From contig OX621252.1 in the NCBI GenBank assembly GCA_951640165.1, positions 17,939,934-18,003,933 on the forward strand: a stretch of 64,000 nucleotides of DNA. Direction: 5' to 3'. Below, one piece after another: positions 60,301 to 63,510 of the stretch. Origin of the DNA: Pseudoips prasinana. Lineage: Eukaryota; Arthropoda; Insecta; Lepidoptera; Nolidae. The notes under the pieces are model-generated. The model was not told the DNA's origin. It was given only the letters and a program-made list of their open reading frames with translations, and made no database searches. Each line of letters begins with the position of its first letter. Within the stretch, counting starts at the first letter, position 1. The translations under genes were made by a program, and so were the position numbers.

Positions 60301-60750
60301 TAGATAACGAGATAATGTGGAACTTATGGCTTTCCCTATAACTAACTAAATCCTAAAACTAGTAATAAACTCTTTATAAAATTTTACGACATTTTTAGTT
60401 ATTTTAATCACTGAACAAATAACTTAGCTAAGGTGCTAAGCAACATAAGTGATTGCTAAATATATATTGTAATAAACAAACAGTTTTATTATGTATAAAT
60501 GTGTTGCATTTAACTGTACGCACCTTTTATTGTTATTGTTTTATGTTATGTGATGAAATAAACAATTATCTTATCATATTTGTTACACAGGATAGACAAG
60601 TAAGTCAGAACATGACGTCAGGAATCATTGTGAGCACGCGATCACTTGTATTACAAAAAGTGACGAGGAAAGAAGCTGGCATGTATTCCTGTAAGGCAGC
60701 AAACGCAAGAGGCGAGTCGTCAAGCAAAGTTGTCACTTTGAGGGTTCAAT
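14609..60750 (+). CDS. Sidestep-family immunoglobulin cell-adhesion receptor (partial, 8 internal exons)
   Basis: The gene model joins 14609-14741, 37990-38198, 40744-40854, 46361-46567, 52576-52721, 56605-56755, 57785-57915 and 60591-60750 (1248 nt, 416 codons, no stop). All internal introns are GT-AG and the phases agree. The product has four Ig domains with cysteine pairs PCD/YRC, VCE/FKC, RCV/KCI and ECN/YSC. Family-typical signatures are [44 protein letters not shown] and GMYSCKAAN. Sidestep (Drosophila) is a transmembrane target-derived guidance cue on muscle and glia that binds Beat proteins on motor axons; insects have about eight paralogues and I cannot say which this is. The signal-peptide exon, further ectodomain, membrane segment and tail are missing here. 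N-glycosylation sequons NTT, NET and NMT support an extracellular location. Automated pipelines may label such genes nephrin-, hemicentin- or turtle-like. Confidence 0.9.
14764..15100 (+). mobile_element. SINE (family E), diverged
   Basis: A tRNA-like head (GTTGTAACGGTTGCGAGTT; B box TGGTTCAAATCCCGGG), then GGAAAAAAGTGTTTTTGAG and a GTCTGGAAGTTGGCAGTG body, the plus orientation of the family at 16325 and 60893. Confidence 0.5.
15130..15360 (+). mobile_element. 5S-rRNA-derived SINE, best copy
   Basis: TTGGTGAGGTTAAGCATTTAG and GGTCAGTCCATAGATGGGTG / GACCGG follow the 5S rRNA A box, intermediate element and C box in the right order and spacing. The body (TTTCTGAGCGTCACCGTGC; GACACTAGGGTAACCATTG) is shared with 6600 and 41695 (minus). 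Confidence 0.6.
16325..16660 (-). mobile_element. SINE (family E)
   Basis: Reverse-strand B box GGGATTTGAACCCAGGACC, then AAAGTCCCAAAATCACTTTT, TACGTGCTC-CCGAGGCACG and TATTATAGTGCTC, collinear with 60893-61255. Confidence 0.7.
17368..17503. mobile_element. TA-flanked palindromic MITE, copy 3
   Basis: CAGAAGCCAGCGCATACAG...CTTGATGTGCTGGCGTCTA with the shared GCTACCCCAATCTGTCAA arms. Confidence 0.75.
17909..17965. repeat. Perfect hairpin, 25 bp arms
   Basis: GCACTATGTATGATACATAC is mirrored by GTATGTATCATACATAGTGC around ACAAACT. Confidence 0.85.
18163..18395. mobile_element. Palindromic MITE family P, copy 2
   Basis: CTACCGCCTAAGTCGCCGA / GGCGACTTAGGCGGTAG outer arms; inner GCGTTCAAATAAATGAAGG arm; centre GAATCGATTTTCAACGTTGA. 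Confidence 0.8.
18402..18643. mobile_element. Palindromic MITE family P, copy 3 (tandem to copy 2)
   Basis: GGGCTCTACCAGCTTAGTCG / GACTTAGCTGGTAGAGCCC outer arms. Closest to the copy at 11961. It starts within about 10 bp of the end of copy 2. Confidence 0.8.
20686..23453. mobile_element. Unnamed 2.8 kb element with ~390 bp terminal inverted repeats
   Basis: The left arm (20686-21079: AATATAACGACTGTCCGGTA ... ACGTTGCCCCAAGTTTT) is repeated inverted at 23063-23453 (AAAACTTGGGGCAACGTCT ... GACAGTCGTTATATTC), with roughly 85-90% identity by eye. The interior contains a SINE and no ORF I recognise; the longest minus-strand ORF is 22757-23020 (87 aa) without a familiar motif. It could be a non-autonomous DNA transposon or a foldback element. 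Confidence 0.7.
21625..21868 (-). mobile_element. Full-length tRNA-headed SINE (family A) with 10 bp target duplication
   Basis: Tail TATCTAGGGACAATGTCACA, reverse B box GGGACTCGAACCCAGGACC and A-box side ACCAACTAGGCTACGG. AGTTAAACAA flanks both sides (21615-21624 and 21869-21878). Confidence 0.85.
24335..24450 (+). mobile_element. RTE-type LINE 3'-tail fragment
   Basis: TACTGCGATCGCCAACCCGT, CAAGCGCGGCGATTATGGC and CGTCCACCACTGGATGACA match the 3'-end repeats at 37678 and 51470. Confidence 0.5.
24454..24657 (+). mobile_element. Helitron-like element
   Basis: Starts TCCTACTAATATTATAAATG and continues CGAAAGTTTGTGAGTGTG; ends GCGGGGCACAGCTGGT, a diverged CTAGT end. No TIRs. Confidence 0.6.
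25699..25735. repeat. Short hairpin
   Basis: TTTTTTCATTCAGTAT / ATACTGAATGAAAAAA with a 4-5 bp loop. Confidence 0.75.
26548..29518 (-). pseudogene. LINE ORF2: endonuclease-reverse transcriptase, frameshifted
   Basis: Three open blocks: 29518-29201, 29201-27252 and 27252-26548. The APE endonuclease shows MNIRSI, FTECWL, YRSPS, SDMNVDI (usual G-D replaced), TNCLDHI and ADHLPV. The RT shows [74 protein letters not shown] and [11 protein letters not shown]. The C-terminal region has [14 protein letters not shown] and [13 protein letters not shown] one-base loss near 29205 breaks [11 protein letters not shown] second break near 27252 lies at an 11 bp direct repeat. Reverse transcription and target nicking would fail in this copy. 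Confidence 0.85.
29511..29891 (-). other. Open extension after ORF1 stop (~127 codons, same frame)
   Basis: Directly after the ORF1 TGA the frame reads [39 protein letters not shown], then a Cys-containing stretch, ending KHTVKND at 29511. That is 8 nt past the ATG of ORF2 (29518). There is no early in-frame ATG. The first ~30 residues are strongly hydrophobic (membrane-anchor-like). It may be a readthrough product, a former separate ORF, or an untranslated spacer that is open by chance in AT-rich DNA. Confidence 0.35.
29892..30515 (-). CDS. LINE ORF1 protein with FP-type C-terminal domain
   Basis: 207 aa starting [20 protein letters not shown]. It has an N-terminal coiled coil (~1-45), an RRM-like middle (VEVRNMPMK ... 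[19 protein letters not shown]) and a C-terminal block [20 protein letters not shown] with [13 protein letters not shown], resembling the domain first described in the baculovirus FP25K protein and widespread in lepidopteran LINE ORF1s. Role by family: RNA binding and ribonucleoprotein formation. The start lies only ~10 bp inside the LINE edge, so N-terminal sequence (often a zinc finger) is probably truncated. The stop is TGA in a CAA-TGA-CTA context and the same frame stays open for a further ~127 codons. Confidence 0.65.
   Translation of the reverse strand: MAYLNQDYENIKSKVIQLEKTREDNINCITKIESKLQELQRESSSSSVEVRNMPMKSDEKVETLLQTMTKLGQIVDMDISKLCIRDIYRLPSKPGATRPIIVEFSSVHLKNSFLRATRTYNKGRSIEDKLNTESIGLAGERKPIYIDEHLPESSKKLFYLARIFAKQNNFRFCWIANGKIMLRKSTETSIINIIKSEQCLQNLKCKQ
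30697..30757. repeat. Perfect hairpin, ~28 bp arms
   Basis: GACTTTGACAGCGCTTATTA is mirrored by TAATAAGCGCTGTCAAAGTC with a ~5 bp loop. Confidence 0.85.
31045..31078. repeat. Perfect hairpin, 15 bp arms
   Basis: AATAGGTTCATACAA / TTGTATGAACCTATT around AGTC. Confidence 0.85.
31140..31425 (+). mobile_element. RTE LINE 3' end, second copy
   Basis: Collinear with 3805-4100: AGATCGTATCAGAAATACTG, CGAACCAAAATAACCGACAT, ATGAACCGGAAGACGCAGCG. A shorter piece of the same coding end with stops. Confidence 0.75.
31690..31745 (-). mobile_element. RTE LINE 3'-terminal scrap
   Basis: AACATCATCATATCAGTCGAG then ACAAAAGTCTCCC corresponds to the reverse complement of the RTE end. Confidence 0.5.
31976..32155 (-). 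mobile_element. Helitron-like element
   Basis: CTAGCTGTGCCCCGCGATTT at the left and CTTTCGCCATTATAATATTA at the right; reverse of 24454-24657. Confidence 0.6.
32465..32650 (+). mobile_element. Degenerate 5S-type SINE
   Basis: AGCAGTTAAGTACGCGGTCAT and CATATCGGTGACCATC resemble the 5S-like head, followed by TTTAATTTCGGGGCAACTCC. Confidence 0.35.
33071..33595. mobile_element. Two direct copies of a GAAGTTATACTTCTT-ended element
   Basis: Unit 1 (33071-~33328) and unit 2 (33393-~33595) both begin TTTTGAAGTTATACTTCTTT and end AAGAAGTATAACTTCTAACG followed by CGTGTACATAAGTACACA. The ends of each unit are inverted repeats. Unit 1 carries an extra internal duplication of the TAACAGCATGAAGTTAGTTC segment. 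No ORF. Confidence 0.75.
33615..33760 (-). mobile_element. SINE family C head
   Basis: ATACCCAGACTCACGCCCCG, AACAGACATTTTCATGCACA and reverse B box GAAATCGAACCCACGACC, then AGCATTTACCAACCACGCC. Confidence 0.7.
34361..34535. repeat. Two adjacent perfect hairpins
   Basis: 34361-34486 has arms of ~57 bp (GACTAAAAAACTCAGGTTTA ... TAAACCTGAGTTTTTTAGTC). 34487-34535 has arms of ~22 bp (TTGTACACAGAAAACATAAT ... ATTATGTTTTCTGTGTACAA). Confidence 0.9.
34605..34935 (+). mobile_element. SINE (family E)
   Basis: Head TTGGTCTATCGGTTTAACCG, B box TGAGTTCAAATCATTGG, body AAAAGTGATTTTGGGATTTT, AGGAGAGCACGTAAAGCC, and CATGAGAGTGATGGAATAG at the 3' side. Confidence 0.7.
36570..36760 (+). mobile_element. Helitron-like element
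   Basis: TTAATATTATAAATGCGAAAG followed by TTTGTGAGTATGGATG; 3' side GCGGGTGAAACCGCGTGA can form the usual terminal hairpin. Confidence 0.5.
37320..37383. repeat. Perfect hairpin, ~28 bp arms
   Basis: TTTTTTACAAAACAACGTGT / ACACGTTGTTTTGTAAAAAA. Confidence 0.85.
37678..37790 (+). mobile_element. RTE-type LINE 3'-tail fragment
   Basis: TACTGCGATCGCCAACCCGT, CAAGCGTGGCGATTATGGT, TTGTCCAGCAGTGGACTTC. It ends ~200 bp before exon b. Confidence 0.55.
37990..38198 (+). CDS. Sidestep-family exon b: Ig1, C-terminal half
   Basis: The acceptor is CCCTTGCAG before 37990 and the donor is ATAG|GTAAGT after 38198. The first T completes the serine codon begun in exon a, giving [24 protein letters not shown] follows, then the typical Ig F-strand pattern D-D-E-G-V-Y-R-C, then [16 protein letters not shown]. 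The last base G opens a valine codon completed by exon c (phase 1), restoring VIVPP. FDVRGR and PTRNFQI are among the most conserved strings of the Sidestep family. This exon is the strongest single piece of evidence for the gene identity. Confidence 0.92.
38264..38400. mobile_element. TA-flanked palindromic MITE, copy 4
   Basis: CAGACAGACACCAACACATC ... TGAATGTGCTGTCGTCTG, TA on both sides, in intron 2 just after exon b. Confidence 0.75.
38565..38775 (+). mobile_element. SINE family D
   Basis: TATAGCGCAACGCATTCGCC, GGGGTCGATTCCCGTGCCG, CAACTATTTGTGTGACCCAT, and the tail TTAGTGCGGGCGTTGTC after a short internal insertion. Confidence 0.65.
39310..39500. other. GC-rich non-repeat island in intron 2
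   Basis: About 190 bp with much higher GC than its surroundings (CTGGGACGCGCGGTCGCCAG; CCCGCGCTGCTCAGCTGCCG). No repeated copy in this window and no splice-bordered ORF. It could be an enhancer or promoter. Confidence 0.3.
40380..40710 (+). mobile_element. SINE family D containing a TA-flanked MITE
   Basis: GTGTAGCGCAGTAGTTAATA, CCCGGGTTTGATTCCCGCG, then the MITE, then TTTGTGTCCGTCAATTATAT and TCTGCGGGCGCTGTC. Confidence 0.75.
40495..40627. mobile_element. TA-flanked palindromic MITE, copy 5 (inside a SINE)
   Basis: CAGATGCCAGCACATCCAG ... TTTGATGTGCTGGCGTCTG. The SINE sequence on either side (GGATG-T and TTTGTGTCCG) matches GGATGTAATTTGTGTCCG in the uninterrupted copy at 10033. Confidence 0.85.
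40744..40854 (+). CDS. Sidestep-family exon c: Ig2, N-terminal half
   Basis: The acceptor is GTTTTAG before 40744 and the donor is GGAG|GTAAGT after 40854. It reads [19 protein letters not shown], then [18 protein letters not shown], including the B-strand Cys of Ig2. It is 111 nt, entered and left in phase 1, so it is symmetric with the rest of the domain. It is too short and too free of start codons to stand out alone; it is supported by the in-frame joins on both sides and the VIVPP / VRGGRPEP junctions. A SINE with a MITE inside it ends only about 30 bp upstream of the acceptor. Confidence 0.88.
41020..41245 (-). mobile_element. Degenerate SINE sharing the family-A tail
   Basis: CCCAAACTAAGCAAAGCTTG, then ACACAGAAAACACGCAGACC and CATGACCACAAATATTTGTC; the B-box side (CCAGGATCGAATGC) is decayed. 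Confidence 0.5.
41405..41605 (-). mobile_element. RTE-type LINE 3'-tail fragment
   Basis: GATATGCCATAATCGCCACGC and CCACGGGATGAGATGGGGTGA; same block as 49845-50045. Confidence 0.55.
41695..41930 (-). mobile_element. 5S-rRNA-derived SINE
   Basis: Reverse complement gives GGTGAGGTGAAGCACATTTC, GCGGTCAGTCTATAGATAAG, then AGCGTCTCCGTGCTTTGGAG and GACACCATGTAACCACTAC, collinear with 15130. Confidence 0.55.
42515..42802 (-). CDS. Unrecognised ORF, 95 aa
   Basis: Starts [20 protein letters not shown], then [20 protein letters not shown] and [21 protein letters not shown] hydrophobic N-terminus followed by a basic stretch faintly recalls the start of PIF/Harbinger-type accessory or transposase proteins, but I cannot confirm it. 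A second minus-strand ORF (42996-43184, [20 protein letters not shown]) lies upstream on the same strand. Both are inside intron 3, antisense to the Ig gene. Most likely fragments of a decayed DNA transposon. Confidence 0.2.
   Translation of the reverse strand: MLLTLAMVADINANQATINYSAPVRKQHSLLSLLLPDELGQLFRNKRGQLRWRTIAQHQLYVIFDAWYTSIHIRAHRHFPSPGKSLESKSLSEKS
43453..43960 (+). mobile_element. SINE family C split by a family-A SINE
   Basis: Head GGTTGGCAATTGCTTGCTTT, B box GTGCGTTCGATTTCCATCC, CATGTCTGTTTGTCCTGTG. It resumes at 43890 with GATCAGTTATCTGGTTTACA and AAGCTCTGCTTAGTTTGAG. Confidence 0.75.
43632..43889 (-). mobile_element. SINE family A, full length, nested
   Basis: ATATCTAGGGACAAT is repeated at its tail end, then CCCCAAACTAAGCAAATCTTG, reverse B box GGGATTTGAACCCAGGACC and CCAACTAGGCTACGGTGACC. 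Confidence 0.85.
43987..44305 (-). mobile_element. Helitron-like element
   Basis: Left CTAGCTGTGCCCGCGACTTC; right end reads TTTATTTGTATAGATGTATA, the reverse of a TCTATACATC start. Confidence 0.6.
45190..45515 (+). pseudogene. LINE ORF2 C-terminus and 3' end
   Basis: Translation pieces include [20 protein letters not shown] and the FPIR/VYSFI region, followed by GGCTGCGGTGATCACTTACC and ATCAGGGGACCCACTTGCGC. SLWN-L followed by FP is the end of a CR1/Jockey-group ORF2; the nucleotide tail is a frequent lepidopteran LINE 3' end. Confidence 0.6.
45523..45630. repeat. Inverted repeat, 18 bp arms, 70 bp spacer
   Basis: AGTTAAGTTGGCCAAGTA ... TACTTGGCCAACTTAACT. Confidence 0.75.
45800..46020 (+). 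mobile_element. SINE family C
   Basis: GTCGTGGTTAGCAAATGCTTG, ATGGGTTCGATTCCTACC, GGACAGATATTTGTCCTGAG, tail AAGCTTTGCTTAGTTTGGGA. Confidence 0.75.
46050..46262 (+). pseudogene. LINE ORF2 C-terminal fragment (GRGRPRKTF type)
   Basis: Reads [60 protein letters not shown]. It matches 57990-58225 ([19 protein letters not shown]). This motif is the C-terminal end of an abundant lepidopteran LINE polyprotein. It ends ~100 bp before exon d and is not part of the Ig gene. Confidence 0.6.
46361..46567 (+). CDS. Sidestep-family exon d: Ig2, C-terminal half
   Basis: The acceptor is GTTGTTTCAG before 46361 and the donor is AATT|GTAAGT after 46567. It encodes [19 protein letters not shown], then [19 protein letters not shown] and [11 protein letters not shown], ending in VRLELN. 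The core Trp, the F-strand Cys and an N-T-T glycosylation sequon are present. It is entered and left in phase 1. The first codon is completed by the final G of exon c, giving the GG of VRGGRPEP, a motif widespread in Ig2 of this family. Confidence 0.9.
47041..48650 (+). pseudogene. CR1/Jockey-group LINE reverse transcriptase, decayed
   Basis: Overlapping frames give [65 protein letters not shown] (normally LDLS), [46 protein letters not shown] and [16 protein letters not shown], with frameshifts near 47460, 47785 and 47920. The 47785 break deletes most of the block between GSVLGP and the YADD box. It belongs to the same clade as the LINE at 26208-30529 but is clearly diverged. No endonuclease or ORF1 is present, so it is 5'-truncated. 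The 3' untranslated part probably runs to ~48890. Confidence 0.85.
48683..48735. repeat. (AC)n microsatellite in LINE 3' UTR
   Basis: Interrupted CACACACACA run shortly after the RT pseudogene. Confidence 0.9.
48954..49282. repeat. 330 bp palindrome with an inner hairpin
   Basis: The outer arms (48954-49053 / 49183-49282) begin AGATTTCTTTTCTAAAATAC and end GTATTTTAGAAAAGAAATCT with almost no mismatches. An inner hairpin (49121-49177) has arms AAGGAAATATCTTTCATTAA. Confidence 0.9.
49800..50045 (-). mobile_element. RTE-type LINE 3' end
   Basis: AAAAGTCCACTACTGGACGC, GGGGATATGCCATAATCGCG, CACCCCACGGAATGAGATGG. Confidence 0.6.
50046..51090. other. No gene recognised in this part of intron 4
   Basis: AT-rich, no repeat family or splice-compatible ORF identified. 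A similar statement applies to 51600-52570. Confidence 0.4.
51090..51360 (+). mobile_element. SINE family A, full length, with inverted duplicate of its 5' end
   Basis: ACCGTAGCCTAGTTGGTAGT (A box) and CTGGGTTGAAATCCCGG (B box), tail AAGCTTTGCTTAGTTTGGGG to GTGTGACATTGTCCC. The first ~15 bp appear inverted immediately upstream (AACTAGGCTACGGTGA, 51090-51105). Confidence 0.8.
51353..51384. repeat. (AT)n microsatellite
   Basis: TATATATA run between the SINE tail and the next element. Confidence 0.9.
51385..51590 (+). mobile_element. RTE-type LINE 3' end
   Basis: CCATCCCGTGGGTGTCATAA, AAGGCGACTAAGGGGTAGG, TGCGGTCGCCAACTCGTATG, AGTGGATGATATCAGGCTGA followed by TGATG. Confidence 0.6.
52576..52721 (+). 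CDS. Sidestep-family exon e: Ig3, N-terminal half
   Basis: The acceptor is TTTTTGTCCAG before 52576 and the donor is AAAATG|GTATGT after 52721. It reads [39 protein letters not shown] and [10 protein letters not shown]. The B-strand Cys and core Trp are present. It enters in phase 1 and leaves in phase 0, joining to VTDHSNETW in exon f. Family members have the same PL-V-L opening and GSRPPA-ITWYK motif. Confidence 0.88.
53880..54308 (+). pseudogene. LINE 3' end ([13 protein letters not shown] type)
   Basis: Reads [20 protein letters not shown] then [16 protein letters not shown], the C-terminus of a CR1/Jockey-group ORF2. The 3' end is a TTGACTTTGACTTTG repeat rather than poly(A). 5'-truncated to the last ~60 codons. 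Confidence 0.65.
54512..54552. repeat. Perfect hairpin, 18 bp arms
   Basis: GGAAGTATCGTCATTCTT / AAGAATGACGATACTTCC around AGAAA, inside the Helitron remnant. Confidence 0.85.
54743..56604. other. No gene recognised in this part of intron 5
   Basis: AT-rich. The ORFs at 55536-55718 and 55699-55884 overlap on opposite strands and show no familiar motif. 52722-53850 likewise holds nothing recognised. Confidence 0.4.
56605..56755 (+). CDS. Sidestep-family exon f: Ig3, C-terminal half
   Basis: The acceptor is TTTTTCAAG before 56605. The donor chosen is GTAT|GTTAGT after 56755, because the alternative GTATGT at 56752 would put exon g out of frame and into an immediate stop. It reads [40 protein letters not shown] and [10 protein letters not shown]. 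It holds an N-E-T sequon and the F-strand Cys of Ig3. The final T plus AC of exon g gives the tyrosine of NVVYSPLV, the usual Ig3-Ig4 linker. Confidence 0.87.
56833..56996. mobile_element. Palindromic MITE family P, copy 5, deleted
   Basis: GGAGGTTAAAAATTACTAAA, ATTAATGACGTCACATGTGC, ATGATCGGCGACTTAGGCGG. The right inner arm is missing. Confidence 0.65.
57105..57365 (+). mobile_element. SINE (family E)
   Basis: TAGTGGCCTAATAGTTCTTC, CTGGGTTTAAATTCCAGGTC, CGGATAGCACGTAAAGCTGT. Lies in the short intron 6. Confidence 0.65.
57785..57915 (+). CDS. Sidestep-family exon g: Ig4, N-terminal half
   Basis: The acceptor is GTATCCAG before 57785 and the donor is CATAAT|GTGAGT after 57915. It encodes (Y)[33 protein letters not shown] and [25 protein letters not shown] is a very strong Sidestep-family signature. 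The B-strand Cys and core Trp are present. It enters in phase 1 and leaves in phase 0. Confidence 0.92.
57990..58225 (+). pseudogene. LINE ORF2 C-terminal fragment (GRGRP type)
   Basis: [20 protein letters not shown], then [20 protein letters not shown] and [20 protein letters not shown]. It resembles 46050-46262 and extends further upstream; broken near 58165. Confidence 0.65.
59510..60290 (-). pseudogene. LINE fragment: RNase H domain and C-terminal zinc-knuckle region
   Basis: The minus strand reads [16 protein letters not shown], then [20 protein letters not shown], then (after a frameshift near 60065) [20 protein letters not shown] and [10 protein letters not shown]. The tail has [19 protein letters not shown], then [27 protein letters not shown] and W-RGH...GN-TAD are RNase H signatures. 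RNase H plus a CCHC-like tail is typical of I/R1-group LINEs. No RT part, so it is 5'-truncated. Located in intron 7, antisense to the host gene. Confidence 0.75.
60591..60750 (+). CDS. Sidestep-family exon h: Ig4, C-terminal half (last exon in window)
   Basis: The acceptor is GTTACACAG before 60591 and the donor is CAAT|GTAAGT after 60750. It reads [40 protein letters not shown] and [13 protein letters not shown]. It includes an N-M-T sequon and the E-A-G-M-Y-S-C F-strand motif. The trailing T (phase 1) should be completed by AY at the start of the next exon to give a Y-A-P-type linker to Ig5. No such exon was found up to 64000, so the gene continues beyond the window. Confidence 0.9.
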
Positions 60751-60892
60751 GTAAGTAATAATAGATTAGATTTAACGCTTTCCATTGCGAGTAATGCTCT
60801 AAAATTAAGCCCACTTAAATACATAAATTTACTGGTTACTTCCAAAACACTAACAACCTCTCAGTACTAGATAGTAATAATAATAATAATAA

Positions 60893-61255
60893 TGTCCTCC
60901 TAGCCGAATTTCGGTCACGGCGGCCAGTCTCAACAGAGATTAGCCATCTGCGCGGGAAATATTATAGTGCTCAAGTGTGTGCGCAAACACAGGAGCACTT
61001 TCTATTCCATCACTCTCATGATCCGAAGGGACGCCTATGCGACACGACCGGAAAGAGGTCAGGTACAGGACCGACGGCTTTACGTGCTCTCCGAGGCACG
61101 GGGGTATAGATACCGCCAACTCCCAAACTTCGGGCTGATGCTGAGAATTTTTTCTTTTTACAGAAAAGTCCCAAAATCACTTTTTGACCCGACCCGGGAT
61201 TAGAACCCAGGACCTCGTTCTCTGCGGGTGAACACGCTATCACTAGACCAATGAG
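60893..61255 (-). mobile_element. SINE (family E), full
   Basis: Reverse A-box side CTATCACTAGACCAATGAGG, B box GGGATTAGAACCCAGGACC, body AAAGTCCCAAAATCACTTTT, 3' end CTCAACAGAGATTAGCCATC next to an (AAT)n run (60871-60890). Confidence 0.75.
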
Positions 61256-61559
61256 GCAGGCAACTAGAGCAACAACTTTTGAGAATTTGTTAGATTTTAT
61301 TTTCATATAAAAATAAGTATTAATTTCATGTCCCGCTTAAATGTTTATAAGTCTACGAGCATCGCAAAGACGCGCACACGCGCGCTTACTTAGCGTTATA
61401 AGAACCGTTGGCGCGCCGTCGTTTCATTTGCGAATTAATAATAAAATAAATAAAAATAAAGTAGACTTTATTGCTGCTTCCTTATCACTATTACATAATG
61501 CTTACAAAGTTTGCCTACTCACTAAAATAAAATTCATGCAATATATTTAATACTATTAA

Positions 61560-62100
61560 GCATTATCGGCAACTGGATATTTATCTGGAACAGCTTGTCC
61601 ATTGACAAAGGCCTCCTCTAAAGATTTCCAAGTATTTCTGTCTCTTGCTATACGGGTCCATGCCTGCCCAGCTATTTTCTTAAAATCATCTTCCCATATA
61701 TTACTCTATCTTCCTCTTTTTTTTTGGCATCTCTTGGGTACCACTCGGATGTTATTTTAGTCCATTTCTCTTTGTTTTCTCGTAGCATATGTCCAGCCCA
61801 TCGCCATTTTAGCAGTCTGTAAGCTATGTGTGCATTTTTAAATTTTGTCTTCAATTTAATTTCGTGTAATTTTACTGTCTCTTCGTTTAATACCTAAAAT
61901 ACTCCTCTCTTTACCATTTTGGCAGGCTTTTAATTTGCTTTCTAATTGTTCTGTTAGCGCCCACGTTTGACACCCGTATAGCAAGCATGGCATAATGCAT
62001 ATTTCAAATAATTTCTTTTTGCCTTTCATAGGCGAATTAAACAGACCTATAAATATTACGACAGTACCTACAGCAAAACTTTTAATATCATTTTTCAACA
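61560..62100 (-). pseudogene. RTE/BovB-like LINE ORF2 C-terminus
   Basis: The minus strand reads LFEICIMPCLLYGCQTWALT, EQLESKLKACQNGKERSILG, then (frameshift near 61860) LKWRWAGHMLRENKEKWTKI and (frameshift near 61680) IAGQAWTRIARDRNTWKSLE, EAFVNGQAVP. LLYGC-TWALT and RWAGH are the usual landmarks of this end of RTE-like polymerases. It is a different subfamily from the copy at 3541. Confidence 0.75.
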
Positions 62101-62739
62101 AAAGTTGTAGCTTATGATGTTAGAAATCTAGTCCTAGAGTGTGTTTTACAAAATTTGCATACACTAGAATGATATCCAACGAGTGTTTCTGTCCTCCACC
62201 CAGCATTCTCGAGGCTTGTTAAGTTATCGAGGGTTAGTATTCTGGCCAATTACAGAAATATTAAAATGTTTAGTCTGCGTTAAGTAACCACGTCTTAGAT
62301 ATAAATGAAATTACCCACGAATAACTTCTTAGTGAGCACTCTTCTACGATGTGGTATGTGTCTGGTTTGGGAGACTTTCTGATGTACGTCGGTATTGTAG
62401 AGCCAGGGCGGAAATAAAGAATAATGCGTTTATTTAACATACCTTTAAGTTGCTTTATCATGTAGACGTTAAATATTGAATCAACTAGATGTTTAAATAG
62501 TGCTTCTATACTAAATTGCGCACATTCACCCCGATTACGCTACGACACGGGGCTCTTCTTTAAATAGGAATATATAAAGAAAAGACTTCCTATTTCAAAA
62601 TTGGATTAATGTAATAATAATAACATTGCACGTATTGTGAGGATGTTTTGTAACTCTTTCGCCCTGACCACCGGCGGCCTAGGGCGTGTAACACCGCCAC
62701 ATGAGGAAATCTATTTTTTGCATATTTATTTATATATTA

Positions 62740-63025
62740 CTAGCTATGCCCAGCGGTTTTACCCGCGTAAAATTTTATAAATTATGACAGCTCCTCCCCT
62801 GTAGGTGGAAGCATGATAATAAATTCATGTAGCCTATATGTTGACCCGACCTCTTTTAAGTAAATCCATGCAGTACTTTTTGAGTTTAGCCCGGACTTAC
62901 ATACAGACAAACAGACCAAAATTCTAAAAACTATATTTATGGCTTCGATATCGATTGTAGATCACGCCCCAAGTATCCTTTTTAAAAATTCATTATACAG
63001 TTTTGAATTTCCTACGATTTTATTA
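62740..63025 (-). mobile_element. Helitron-like element
   Basis: CTAGCTATGCCCAGCGGTTT at the left; reverse of TCTATACATATAATAAAATC at the right; body shared with 5809-6124. Confidence 0.65.
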
Positions 63026-63059
63026 TATGTATAGAAATAAGTTATATATAATCTTAGGA

Positions 63060-63510
63060 CAACTAACATAATGCTACCTGATCTGTAACTAGGCAGAGCC
63101 TGTACTTTTTTTTTATAATAATATCTCGGGACAATGTCACACAGATCATCCTATCTCCAAACTAAGCAAAGCTTGTACTATGGATACCAGGCGACGATAT
63201 ACATACTTATATAGATAGATAAATACTTAAATACATAGAAAACATCCATGACTCAGAAACAAATATTCGTGCTCATCACACAAATATTTGCACTTACCGG
63301 GATTCGAACCCAGGACCACCAGCTTCAGAGGCAGGAGCACTACCAACTAGGCTACGGTGACCGTCATGTCAGTACTATGACAACCAGACAACTGATAAAC
63401 ATACTTACACATTTCTAAATACAAACTCACTCATTCCATATAGATTTTTCCTTTGTGAGGACCTCTGGTTTAACAGTCAGAGTCACTAACCACTAAACCA
63501 ACTGGTCAGT
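63060..63510 (-). mobile_element. SINE family B split by a family-A SINE
   Basis: Tail ACCTGATCTGTAACTAGGCA (63078); head TAACAGTCAGAGTCACTAACC and CTAAACCAACTGGTCAG near 63500. The repeated GTACT on both sides of the insert is a likely target duplication. Confidence 0.7.
63117..63366 (-). mobile_element. SINE family A, full length, nested
   Basis: ATATCTCGGGACAATGTCAC, AAACTAAGCAAAGCTTGTAC, reverse B box GGGATTCGAACCCAGGACC, AACTAGGCTACGGTGACC. Confidence 0.85.

Noticed and set aside
60967..61306. Overlapping ORFs on both strands
   Set aside because: They lie inside a family-E SINE present in several copies.
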